A stretch of DNA of 64,000 nt. Source: Hawksworthiomyces lignivorus (lineage: Eukaryota; Ascomycota; Sordariomycetes; Ophiostomatales; Ophiostomataceae). Location of the stretch: the NCBI GenBank assembly GCA_002917075.1, contig NTMA01000036.1, positions 1 to 64,000 on the forward strand. The letters run 5' to 3'. Of the stretch, positions 50,301 to 60,803 are shown piece after piece. Position numbers and translations under genes: made by a program. The notes below the pieces were generated by a model, which searched no databases, had not been told where the DNA came from, and saw only the letters and a program-made list of their open reading frames with translations. Position 1 is the stretch's first letter; each line of letters begins with the position of its first letter.

Positions 50301-51241
50301 AGCTCGCAGGCGTCAATGTCCATGGAGCGAAGCACGGATGGCAGATCGTTGAGCATCTCAGCGCGGCTGCAAGAGACTAGTGTAGCACCTCGAAACCAAG
50401 GGAAAAATATCTCAAAGACGGAAACGTCAAAAGTCGGAGCTGCAAACTGCAGAAAACGCTTAAACGACGGTATGTGGCGGTTATGAGCCAACAGACTCTG
50501 GGTGGCCGCAATGTGTGGAACACCAACACCTTTAGGAGTACCCGTCGACCCAGAAGTGTACATAACATAGGCCAGGTCGTTGTGGGATGGTGCATTGACA
50601 GGCGAAAAGTTATCATTGAGCACATCCGGCTGCTTCCAACTACCGACTTGAGTACCATCAAAAAGGTGCAGGTCGTCTACAAGCACAACCGTTGTTGGCC
50701 GATCTGAGGGCAATCTTGCCGCCATGACTTTTGTTGTGAGAATAACTGTAGCCGCCACATCGTCAAGGATAAAGCGGATTCGATCAGGTGGTGCATCCAG
50801 CTGGATCGGACAGAATGCACCACCAACCTTGAGGATAGCCAAAAGGGCAACGTAGAGCTCAGGCGCTTGTGGAATCAACACAGGAATGACCAGTTGTTTC
50901 TTCTTAGGGCTCTGCTCTCTATCTTTCAAGTCATTTTCTGCGATCTCGCTTCCTGAACTACCTGAAATATCTTCAAGACTAATCAGTAATGCCTGGCCAA
51001 GCTCGGCTCCCAAGACTTCAGCAACATAGTGCAGCTGGTCATAAGAAAGAGTCAGTCGCTGCCCATTTGGGCCACGATAGTCGAGCGCTGGTGGTAAGGA
51101 AACGGGATATTCCTGGACAGCAGCAGCTTCAGAGTGGCTCTGGGAACTAGCTGTTCGAGGGACGAGGTGGTCTAACAAGCTTGGCCCAAGCAGCTTCCTC
51201 GGAGACGGATTGAGAATCGACAAGTTCGTTTCGGTTTCCAT
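35309..51241 (-). CDS. sidC: SidC-type ferrichrome/ferricrocin siderophore synthetase (NRPS)
   Basis: Six exons: 50124-51241, 46875-50062, 44650-46790, 44526-44596, 35533-44428 and 35309-35458. They sum to 15564 nt, or 5187 residues. The order of domains is A1 (about 1-570), T1 (Ser628), C1 (HH 837-838), A2 (1148-1655), T2 (Ser1724), C2 (HH 1927-1928), T3 (Ser2281), C3 (HH 2529-2530), A3 (2848-3386), T4 (Ser3448), C4 (FH 3658-3659), T5 (Ser4028), C5 (SH 4243-4244), T6 (Ser4634), C6 (HH 4840-4841). A T-C unit without A between modules 2 and 3 plus two terminal T-C units is the layout described for Aspergillus SidC, which cyclises three N5-acyl-N5-hydroxyornithines with three small residues. 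All six T-domain serines and all catalytic second histidines are intact. The 71-nt fourth exon and the last 49-residue exon (ALDVEAAVRDSQLDIGVFG) are typical SidC pieces. SidA lies just upstream on the same strand. Product identity (ferricrocin or a close relative) is inferred. Confidence 0.94.
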
Positions 51242-54177
51242 CTCTTATTTCTCGAGCGTCTGCAACAGGTAACTGAGTTACAGTAATAGAAAGATGAATC
51301 TAAAATTGGTTGGTGCAGGAAAACCCTTTTTTCTTGTAGCTGGAATAAGTAGCTGTTTTGTATCAATTCAATCACTTTCCAAATCGTTAAGATACAGATG
51401 CAGGGTATGATTGGGGGGAACTTGCTTCATATGCAAGCACAGCTTCTTCTCGCAGATGTAGGCGAAAGGCAAAATTATGAGCGAAACTGTGTACAGAACA
51501 ACTACCTAATAAGATGTTCGGAGAGAAAAATAACCAGCTGCTGATGAAAGCTTACGCCTCCCTGGCACCTCCAGGCCTCAGAAAATACGCTGGGCTCGCA
51601 AATCCGACCGCGGACGGCGATAATTCCTGGAGTTGATGTGCAAGAGAGCCTAATCGGGAAAGCGCTCTATTAGTGTGGGTGGGTTTCATAAGTGGGAAGG
51701 CACGAGTCGTCACCTTGCAAAACCTACACATACAGACATGGCTTTCCACCTTGAACTGGTACTACTCAAACAGAAGGACTGTCCTGCCCCCCCGTTTAAC
51801 CTTTGGAGAAATATGTGAAATGAATTATGTCTGTTTTATTTGTATTCTCCAGCAGAATTTTCTTTTCTTCTCTTTTTTTTTTCTTTCACTTTTTCCATGT
51901 CATATTTACTTGGATCCTCGTCTTTTAGCATTTTAGAATGTCATAACTTGCATCAGTTTTGCAACCAGTTCCCATCGGTTTTTCCTCTTTTTTTTTTTGT
52001 TCTCAAAAGAAGAGCTGAAACTGGCAGAATTTTACTCTTCTTCCCCCCCAAATTTCCAAGGGTGTATTTAGTCGCATTCTGTTTACTTTCTGAGTGGAGA
52101 TACCTTACATATGTTCCTATGCAGATATCACACCTGCGTGGGGTGCGTTGAAATGACCAGGATCTTTGCTACAGATACCTGTACTGTAGATACTAAGCAA
52201 GCCTTAGTAGTTTTGGCACTGGTTTGGGCAATGAAATACGAAAAAAATCGTACAAGCACCCCGCACTACTGGCAAGTTCAAGTGACATCACAGAAGGTAT
52301 AAAGAGGGAAAAGCTAGGCGAGGAAAGTCATCAGGGGCAGCCTCTAAGCAGCTCCTCATAGAGAAGCAAAAGCAAGAAAGAGGAAGAGAAAGCAGCAAAG
52401 CTGATACGAGGTGAGAGAGCTTTCACATGAAGTCCTCCTGTCCCGCCACCACGCTGTGATTAGGTCATTACGTGATGGTAAAATTAACATGGGTCCCAAA
52501 ACGACAAATAATTCAAAGCTCCAAACAAAATTCCGGGCAGACTTTGTCCTGGACTGGGCATGGACTGCCGGGATCAGACCCAAGAACGCGACAAGGAAGG
52601 CTGTGCGGGTCGGTCGTCCATCACTTGGTTCACACCCCTCTAATCTCAGAATTTGCATCGCATGCACGCCCCTCCCCTAGCTTGTTGATTTCGCGTCAAC
52701 CACAGCACCTCGCTGGTAACTAGGTGCTTGCTGTAGCCTGGCTCTCTAAACAAGGCCAAACTCCCCATAAACAAGAAGCTGCTTGTTCCAGTTCGATTTG
52801 TTATTCGGGGATCTTTTCGTTCGGAATCTAAAGGCGATTGTTTTGTTAAATTTTTGCAACTTCGGGTGTTAGGTTTTTGGGTGGCAAAGACGAAACGCAA
52901 GACAATCAGCTCCTCTGGCAGCTCGGGTAGGCAGTGGAACATCCTTCTGGCTATGCAACCATCTTTCTTTTCCCTTTAGGTTTAAGCTACTGCGCAGTCA
53001 CAGACAGCGGACCAAACCTACGCCAAGCACCGTACCCACTGACCTGGGCGTCCCGTCTAATAAGTCTCTGCCCAATCCCGTCCGCTCCAGAACCGAAGGC
53101 TGCGCCGTAGTACACGATCGCAAATAGGTCATTGCCTGCAGAGCTAGATGCTCAAAATGCACTTCTCCGCTTTGATATTTTCAGCCTTTAGGCACCTAGG
53201 ACTACCAGCTCTGAGCTAGCTGCTTGCCCGGTTCGCGTGCAAAGAAAAACCACTCATCCTAGGCCATCTCCCACGCAGCAAACTGAACGAAGAATATTGT
53301 GCGGGCATCACCCCACACGGACAGTGTAGGGTGGCCATTGCCTGTGTCCCTTGCCTCTTTTTCGCTCCTCTGCTCACAAATGACAGTATTGACTTATTTT
53401 TGTTATTCATGTGAACTGTTTTTAGTCTAACTTGGCTGCATATTCTGTCCCTCCCCTTCTAGCCTCCCACCTTCCTCCATTGTGTGCGCTTCTCGCGTCC
53501 CACTGCATAAATAAACCAGCCTCCCCCCCCCCCCCTATGACGAATGGTCTTTGTCGGATATAGCCTGTGATTACTTTCTTGTAAAGCTGAGTGGCTAGAA
53601 GTTCTTGTGATTTTCTTAGTTGCCTCAGGTCTGCTAAGCCATCGTATGTCCTCATCCCATTATGCATATTTGTGATTTGCGAGGGGATACCACCGAGCTT
53701 CAAAAGCCGACCGAATAGCATCGCTTGTAATTCTGCTGATGCAAAACGTCGGTGGCGCCAGAACATGGGGTGGTTGACGGACACCCACTTCCCCCTTCCC
53801 TCGCAGGAACGAGCTGGAGCGGCAAGATGAACGGATCGGAGATGACTGTTTTGTTACAGACGTCTTAGCCTACTGTGGCTGGTGATAACAGAATTCTACC
53901 AGGCATATTATATCCTATTTTGGCAACTCTTAGGGAGGCTCGACCTAATCACAGTGTACCGATAATAAACAGTTGATTTGACCTGCGTTACTACATCTCA
54001 TCAGTGGACTTGCTCAAAGCAATAACATGAACTATCATGTGAAGTCGATAAATCAAACTATAAGCAAAATATATGTTTGGAGAATTTTTTTGAAAGGAAA
54101 TATTTCAAAACCTCGATATGTGCACATATTGAGGATCAAGCACTTCTCGTCCCCACTCTCCTAACGTTGCTTTTGTA
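51242..54177. promoter_or_regulatory. region between sidA stop and sidC start
   Basis: 2.9 kb upstream of the NRPS gene, which is transcribed leftwards. No gene is supported; a 120-codon minus-strand frame (53422-53784) owes part of its length to the C13 run at 53523-53535. GATA cores occur at about 51619, 53884, 53959 and 54046, but none matches the full ATCWGATAA word. Long pyrimidine runs lie on the plus strand at about 51856-51900 and 51985-52050, so the NRPS coding strand is purine-rich there. Confidence 0.45.
53523..53535. repeat. C13 homopolymer
   Basis: Thirteen consecutive C residues in the non-coding region upstream of the NRPS. Such runs are prone to length error in sequencing as well as to real slippage. 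Confidence 0.85.
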
Positions 54178-55969
54178 TCAAGTAGAATTCTGGCCATTGC
54201 CAAAGATTGATTCCACAATCTCGCCAGAACGTGTAGCCAACACCGATAGTAACGTGTCGCTGAGCTATAGATACAGTTAGTCATGTGAAATTTGGCAGAA
54301 AATAATGTGCGGCAATGTGCTCTTACTCCATGCGTTCCTTCGCAGCAACCTTGTAGCCAGATGCCAGATCCAAAGGCCACACGCCCTGGCTGAAATTTAA
54401 CTCGATAGTCTCGGGACACGCCGAGAATTCTCGTGGCTGCCGGGCCGTGTTTTTTACTGCTCCCATTTGCAGTCTTGTCTTCCACGTTCCAGCTCCCGAT
54501 GTCCGCATCTGTCACATTTTCTGTCCCTGCTGCCTTCGTCTCTGGAAGCAGTGGCCACACATCCCTGAGCATATCTACATGGGTGTTTCTCTTGTAACCT
54601 GTAGCAGCAATGATCAAGTCAACCTCCAGCTCTTCGCTATTTGCTGCATCGCCGTTTCGTTTGTTTGTCGGTTGCGGCGCGCTGGGAAGACCGCCTTCAT
54701 CCGGTCCAACCAGGAGACGCAGACGCTGCTTGTCGACAACATCTACACTAACAATTTTACGGCCACCCATGATGCGGTGCGGCCACTTTTCTTCGTCGGC
54801 GCCAAGTTTGCGGCGCTGGTGGTACATCCGTTCATACAGAGCTTCTATGAGCTCAAGGCGGACAACACCATAGTTGGTTGGGCGCGCTTCTGTCAGCAGG
54901 TTCTTTCTGTACTTGGCCGGTCGTGGATACAGGCTATCAATGTACTCCGGGTTAAAGATAGAGTTCACACTGGCAGATGCAGTCAGCAAACTAGTGCAAG
55001 CAAGAAACAAAAGTAAATAGCTTTTAAAAAATCAACATACAACGGAGAATCGTCGCTCGGCCGGAGGAACTCTGACCGCATGATGAGGTATGTCTGAGAT
55101 TTGGGGTATAGAACTTGAATATTGTTGAAGATTTCAGCCGCGCTCTGACCAGCACCGACAACGGCAACGCGGTACGGTGCTTGAGAGTCGCTGAGGATGG
55201 CAGGAACCTGGTGTTCGTACTGAGAAGAGTGGATGACACGAGCGTGCGTTGCAGGCAGATTTGCAGGTAGCGACGGCGTACCGCCGACGGCCATCAATAC
55301 ATTTCGTGCCTTGTATACACGTTCTTCACCGGACGTGGAGTGTTTCGCGACAACACGAAACTTTCTGATAGAATTATCTTGCTGCTTCCCCTGCTTTGTG
55401 GTTTTTTCAGCTTCTACGGCGAGCACTTCGCTGTCGTAGAGCACGCATTCGTCAAAGGAGCTTGCACACCAGCGCAGATAATCCTCATACTCGGTACGTG
55501 CCGGGAGAAACGTGCTGAGGTTGGTAAACTCAACTAGGCGGTTGTTCTTGTGAAGATAGTTGATAAACGTAAACGCCGACCGCGGATCCCGTAGAGTCGC
55601 TAAGTCTTTGATAAAAGAAATCTGCATCTTGGCCCCCGGCAGCAGCATGCCAGCATGCCAGGCGAATTGCTTCTGCTTCTCAATAAAGAGGACTTTTGGG
55701 ACAGTTTTGACAGTGCCAGCTTCAATGGCATCATGAAGAGCCACTGCGATGGCAAGACTGGCAGGTCCAAAGCCAACACAAATTAAGTCTTGCTCAGCCT
55801 CAGGGTCTGCTGGCCGGAGATGAGATGCATTCGAAGTTGTTGCCATGTCTACCATAGGTATGCTGCCGTTCGAGATGCTTGCATCAGCTGTTTCTGCAGC
55901 CTCGAACAAATTCGTGTCTGTGTGGTCTTTCCTGCTTCCGTTCCCGTTGGTGTGTTTAACCGTTGACAT
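54178..55969 (-). CDS. sidA: L-ornithine N5-monooxygenase
   Basis: First committed enzyme of hydroxamate siderophore synthesis: L-ornithine + NADPH + O2 gives N5-hydroxy-L-ornithine. Three exons, 55041-55969, 54327-54969 and 54178-54264, total 552 residues. The junctions rebuild [16 protein letters not shown] and [15 protein letters not shown], both characteristic of the family; read without splicing the C-terminus is nonsense. Visible motifs are the FAD site GFGPAS (66-71), substrate-side [21 protein letters not shown], the NADPH site [10 protein letters not shown] (271-280), and the DLIIAATGY motif near the end. The frame is open for 68 more codons upstream, but I start at the ATG giving [10 protein letters not shown] because the family has a short variable N-terminus. 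The gene is on the same strand as the SidC NRPS, 2.9 kb upstream of it. Regulation by iron through GATA sites is likely from the family and from the upstream motif cluster. Confidence 0.95.
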
Positions 55970-58900
55970 TGCTGTAGCTTCTCTGCTGGCCAAGGGTACC
56001 TTATTTGACTTACGACAGGTGCCCAAGGATGCCAGCCAGAGAACAGAACTTTGAAGGATCAAGCCACACTCGAAAGGACACCGATATCCCCGAGCAAGAT
56101 GTACGAGCACAGTGGCCTCAAATGGCCGAGTCGTCGTCAATGAAAGCGGAGTGGCCCGAGATGATACCCACCCCACGTAACCTTCTCTTATTTTTAACGT
56201 TTCTTTTTTTTCCTCTTTCCCTTTTCTTTCGCTTTTTTAGTCGTATCCTTTGCTGCGCCTTTCCTTTTGCCCTTTACACCCCCCTTTGGCTTGTTTTATT
56301 ACGTTTTCTTATCCGCAATTGCTTCTCCCCTGTCTGACGTCTGCTGTTTCTTGTTTTCTATTTTGGGTGTCTAGCTATGTGATTCATGGTGGAGTGGAGG
56401 TGGAACGTCACTGCATCTAATTGTATGTCTTATCCCTGCTCTGATCGGCCCTGGAGCTCTTTAGTCTTTCTTAGCAAGAGGCGGTGATGGAGCGAAACTA
56501 GGCGCTTTTTAGCGCTTTACCCGTTTGTAAGGTGTGCTTTTTTTCTTTTCTCTCCTCAGTTTTTGTCTATGGTATAACTTTTTGATTGGGTTACAACTGC
56601 GCTACAGAGAGATCTTCTCTACTAACATTTAGCAGTTTCCTATTGCTTCTCATAATGTATCCACTCTATTAGCTTGGTTAAAAATTGGCGAACTAATTGA
56701 AATTGAGAAAGGTGGCGCGGGTGGAATGTGTGACGCTCAATGACTGAATTACAAGCACAGCTGGAAGCGACCAAAGCCCCTAGTAAAGCTGGATGCACTG
56801 ATGCTGTAACGACAAATTTCGACAGCACAGCTGTAAGCCCTATTGAATATGCAAGTAGATACCGAGGAGCAAAAGAATAGCTGCCAATGGCTTGGGCAAC
56901 CTGCGGGATCAAAGAGCATGTGTGGGTGGTAATTGAGCAGCCCGTCATACCTGGAAGTTCTTGCACTAGCATTAACTCATGCCTCTCAAAGCTGTAACGT
57001 CTTTCTATAGTTAACCCACATGGTACGTGCGTGATGTGTATAGGTAACATGCACTGATGGCCACCCACGATGCAAAAGCTACCAACAATAACTTATATAT
57101 GTTTGTGCACACAGAGCCTTTTACCAAGAAAGTACTCTTGAGGGAGGCCGCACAACATCGCCAGCAGAGGGCAAGGCGTGCTCACAATCTGGGAGTGGGA
57201 CTATTAGAGGGATGGCCACGCCGCGGCAAAGTCGTACTACGTATTTGCACACATCTGCAGCAAGGCGGTTTGTCCAAACTCGGCGTTAGTACGCAAGCCG
57301 AATGACGCACAACTTGCTGACGGTCGCCGTTTTTGCCCCCTCTCCCAAGATGTGGCTAAAAGCTGGCCAGGAGAATCGTCCGTTGAATCTCGCCGTTGTA
57401 TTATTGTCTTGCAGAAATTTAATGGGACTGCAAAAGTCTGTTCCGAAACATTCCTTAGAGTGGAGATGCTTCTTTGCTGATGTGAGGCGATGTCGGCGTT
57501 ATCTTCAGATCTGATAAGATGATCAACGTCGCATTATCCTCCGCTGAAGTCCGTCTTTATGTGCCGTGTCAAGATCGCCATGCTGGATTGCCACAAACTC
57601 TGCGGAATATCCACCAGCACTGTAGGAAAAAGGAAAGGATATGTATGGTACCTCATGTTCCAAGACACCATTGTTTCGACCTCTGCTAAGCGAAGACAAG
57701 CCCATGGTCCTTTAAACTACCCTCAGCGTTATGTCTTCAGAATATGCTATCGACTTGGCCATAGCGCCCAAAATACTGCGAAGGACCCACAACAGTTCCT
57801 GGTTAGCATTTCTTGCCGTCTTTGTTGATCATCTGACAGTATTACAATGTGCACGATGTCCCGCAGATGCTCCTGCAGGAAGCTTTTCCATTTCCTGCTT
57901 GTTGGTGCGATTTCGGCACTAAAATTTTTAGAGAGCTAAAGGCGAAAAGACAATAAAGAAAAAAAAAAAATACGACGTAGATCGAGAAAATAAAGAAAGA
58001 AATTGGCCAAGATTGACTAAGAGAATGACGCAGGTGAAGCAATGAAACAATGCCAGCGGGCAACCATAACGGCACTTCTCCAATTGCCACAAGATAGCAT
58101 CTCGCTGCTATCACAAAACGATCCCTTCTCTCCATGTTCTTTACTGTCTTAGTTCCGAGTACTGGTCAAGTAAATCGAGCCCGACTGACTCTAAGTTTGG
58201 GAGCGATGGCACAACATTCTTCCCAAGATGTAGGTTTCAAGAGTCAGTAACGTACCCCGCGTATGTTCTACTTCGACACTCTGCTTATGGACGGTGCACC
58301 ATAGCTAACGGTCTTGCTAAAGCTTGACGAAGACAAGAGATAGTATGTTCGAATATAGGCAAATTTCTTCTTTAGTATCCCCTTCTCTCTACAAGTGCTT
58401 CTATAAGCCTTAAAAGAAACTTAGCTTGGGGTGTAAAAATTGCGGCCTAGCGGCCCATCCCGGTGCAAGGTCAAAAATACACTGTCCATGCAACGTTTTA
58501 TGCAATAGAGCGTAAACCGTATTGCCACAAGCAGCCAGCTTCCTAGCCGCCTAAGTTATGCTCCAGCTAAGACAACAATATGCGCTTTTCACCTGTCCAC
58601 CTTAGCCCTATCTTTGACAAGTTTGTACAAAGAGTGCGAGGCAGAGTGACTAGTGGCTTCGCTCTCTTATGTTGTGTTGAACAGGCTATGCGTAATTTTT
58701 AATTTTGATATTCTTCTAGCATGCCAAGAGGCGCACAGATATCATTAAATGTAATGAATTCTCGCAGTCTTGCCTTATTTAAGACTACAATAGTTGAATG
58801 GCACGTTTCTCTGAGATCAATACCCCTATTCATCTCTGTGCTAAGTTTGAAAAATTATAAAGATCCTGCAGGGGAAATCCATTCCATTTCTAGACTTGCG

Positions 58901-59360
58901 AATCAAAGCTAACCATGATGCTGGTTGTTGATTCTCTCAGCGGTTTTTGGTCCGTCTGACACCTATCGGCGGTCTCTTTCATTATCGTATATCTCGTGTT
59001 CAGCCCCTGAGCAATCCGAAAAAGCTGCCAGGGAGCCGCAATTTCGCAACTACGGTTTCTTGCCAATAGCAATGGCCTATTTTCAACGATATAACAAAAA
59101 AGACGTTGCATTTACCATGGTTGCTCAACGCCCAGTGGGTGTTGATCACAGAATTTGTTGGCTAAAGGCCTGGGTCTAGGAAGGAACTGTAGAATGATAT
59201 CCAACCTTACTATCCTTTTCGATCTTTCTCTTTCTCTTTCTCTTGCTTCCATCTAGCGATTGCGGCCTCTTTTTTTTTTATTGCAACTCACCCCGTTTCA
59301 TGGCTTTAAGAAGCCCAACATTCTAGGCTTACCATTGCGTACATAAAGGCATACCTAGAA
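55970..59360. promoter_or_regulatory. divergent region between sidA and membrane-protein gene
   Basis: 3.4 kb with no supported gene. Immediately upstream of sidA there is a pyrimidine-rich stretch on the plus strand (about 56190-56340) with TTATC cores at about 56308 and 56430. The GATA cluster at 57499-57538 is described separately. Open frames up to 142 codons (56640-57068, minus) have no recognisable domain. Just before the right-hand gene lie repeated CTTTCT units (about 59223-59246) and a T9-10 run. Confidence 0.5.
57499..57538. promoter_or_regulatory. GATA-site cluster with exact ATCTGATAA (SreA-type)
   Basis: Three GATA cores lie within 40 bp: TTATC at 57499-57503, ATCTGATAA at 57509-57517 and TTATC at 57534-57538. 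ATCWGATAA is the extended consensus described for the fungal iron-responsive GATA repressor SreA and its relatives. The cluster is 1.5 kb upstream of the sidA start and 1.8 kb before the divergent membrane-protein gene, so the distance is large for a direct site. Function is inferred. Confidence 0.45.
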
Positions 59361-60519
59361 ATGATGAGAAGTCCAAATAGCTCGGACAACAACGATCTAA
59401 CAGCCATGAGTTATCCGGAAGTTGTGCCTGACTCGTCGCCAGAGGCAATACATGGCACTTACGGACCTCATTACCAAGGTCCTCAGCAGCAGAGCCAATG
59501 GAGTCCCAAATACGCCGTCTTAGCTGATAACATGAGCGACTATGCGGCTTCAAGTGTTCAATTCGATACCGGCCTCATTCCCTTAGAGACACAACAGTTA
59601 CATAAACACGAGAAGCTGGGAAACCCCCTCGTACAACCGGCGGCAGAACAGTCATCTAAGGAGCCCGGCACAATTTTTGGATTGCGGCGTAGAGTATTCT
59701 GGGTCCTGTTGGGCGTTGGCCTGTTTGTTATTGTTGCTAGTGTTGCTGGAGGAGTGGGAGGCGGATTGGCGGCAGCCAAGTCCCGGAAAGAGGACGGCAA
59801 CATTGGATCGGCCACAGCAACTCCGTTAGGAGATGCAGAAAGGTTAGTCTGTAGCTTACAGCGGGATCCCACGAGTGACAGCCTTGCTGATTATCCATTG
59901 AAGTTCACTTGCCGCAACACCGAAACTGAAGTCAACAACCAGCGGCACATCGACGAGAATTGCCGCCGACAGCAACACTCTATCAAACCAAATCCCAGGC
60001 AGCAAAGTCGTTAGTGCTGCGACCAAAACCACTTCAGAAAAACCTACAGACAATACTGGCGCTGCTGATGCTACTGGTGTTGCTCCCACGACACCAGGGA
60101 AAGAAACAACAACCGCCACTTTAACTAAGGCACCTACGACGTCTGTGGTTGTGAAAACCACCACAGCCAAGGCCACCACAACTGACACGCCTCCGGCGCC
60201 TGCACCGACCCCTACTTTCCTCAACAACCAAACGGTTCCCGCATCTAGTTTTGAGTTTCAGGGGTTCTCGGCAGACAATTATGGTGGTGGCGCAACAGAT
60301 ATTATCCGGGACGAGGGATTCCAGGATCTACCCTTTGCTTCTAACAGTTACGTCTGGTTACCCAACGGTAGTGGCTGCTGCATTACATTCTGTGAAGACA
60401 AAACGACGGCTGCAGGTTGGTGGTGTAATGAGAGATATCAAAAAGACTCGTCCTCCGCATTTTCACGCATCTGGATCGGCTGCGGCTCCTCGGCCCAACA
60501 ACAGCACGCCTGCTCGTAA
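59361..60519 (+). CDS. single-pass membrane protein with Thr/Ser-rich stalk and Cys-containing ectodomain
   Basis: Two exons, 59361-59842 and 59904-60519 (61-nt intron), encode 365 residues. Residues 1-110 are hydrophilic and cytosolic-looking (NDLTAMSYPEVVPDSSPEA, with the PEVVP motif seen at the N-terminus of many fungal single-pass surface proteins). RRR then precedes a transmembrane segment at about 112-138 (VFWVLLGVGLFVIVASVAGG). A Ser/Thr/Ala/Pro-rich stalk of about 90 residues follows, likely O-glycosylated. The last 100 residues form a compact domain with six cysteines (GSGCCITFCED, GWWCNE, IGCGS, final HACS). Orientation is inferred to be type II with the Cys domain outside. I do not recognise the ectodomain family. 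Confidence 0.75.
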
Positions 60520-60803
60520 TCGTCTTTTTGCGAACACCAATGTTTTTTTCGTCGCGATATTTTTTATATTTTTTTTTCTTTCATGGTTGGGCGAAATAGA
60601 GCATCTGCATGCGTTCAAAATGGTGTGGCCAAAAACATTCTCTAACAAGCAAATCTATTATATCAAAACGCATCATATCCGGATCTGCGAAAACAAAAAC
60701 AAAAAAGAAAAAAAAAACCTTGCATATGTTGTTATAATATTGTACAGTCTCCAACACATTTATTTTGTTTAGGACTCTTCAGTTATTGTCCCGTGTGGAT
60801 ACA
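60520..60803. other. short convergent 3' gap
   Basis: 284 bp between the stops of the membrane-protein gene (+) and the MFS gene (-). It is A/T-rich, with poly-T (about 60542-60580) and poly-A (60706-60717) runs and no open frame of note. Confidence 0.6.

Noticed and set aside
53422..53784. 120-codon minus-strand frame upstream of the NRPS
   Set aside because: It depends on reading the C13 run as polyglycine and shows no family motif; an indel in the homopolymer would abolish it.
55970..56176. 68-codon N-terminal extension of the sidA frame
   Set aside because: The extension is unlike SidA N-termini and the internal ATG at 55969 gives a family-typical length; no evidence for a targeting peptide strong enough to prefer the longer form.
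56640..57068. 142-codon minus-strand frame between sidA and the membrane-protein gene
   Set aside because: No signal peptide, no recognisable domain and no conserved-looking motif; likely chance.
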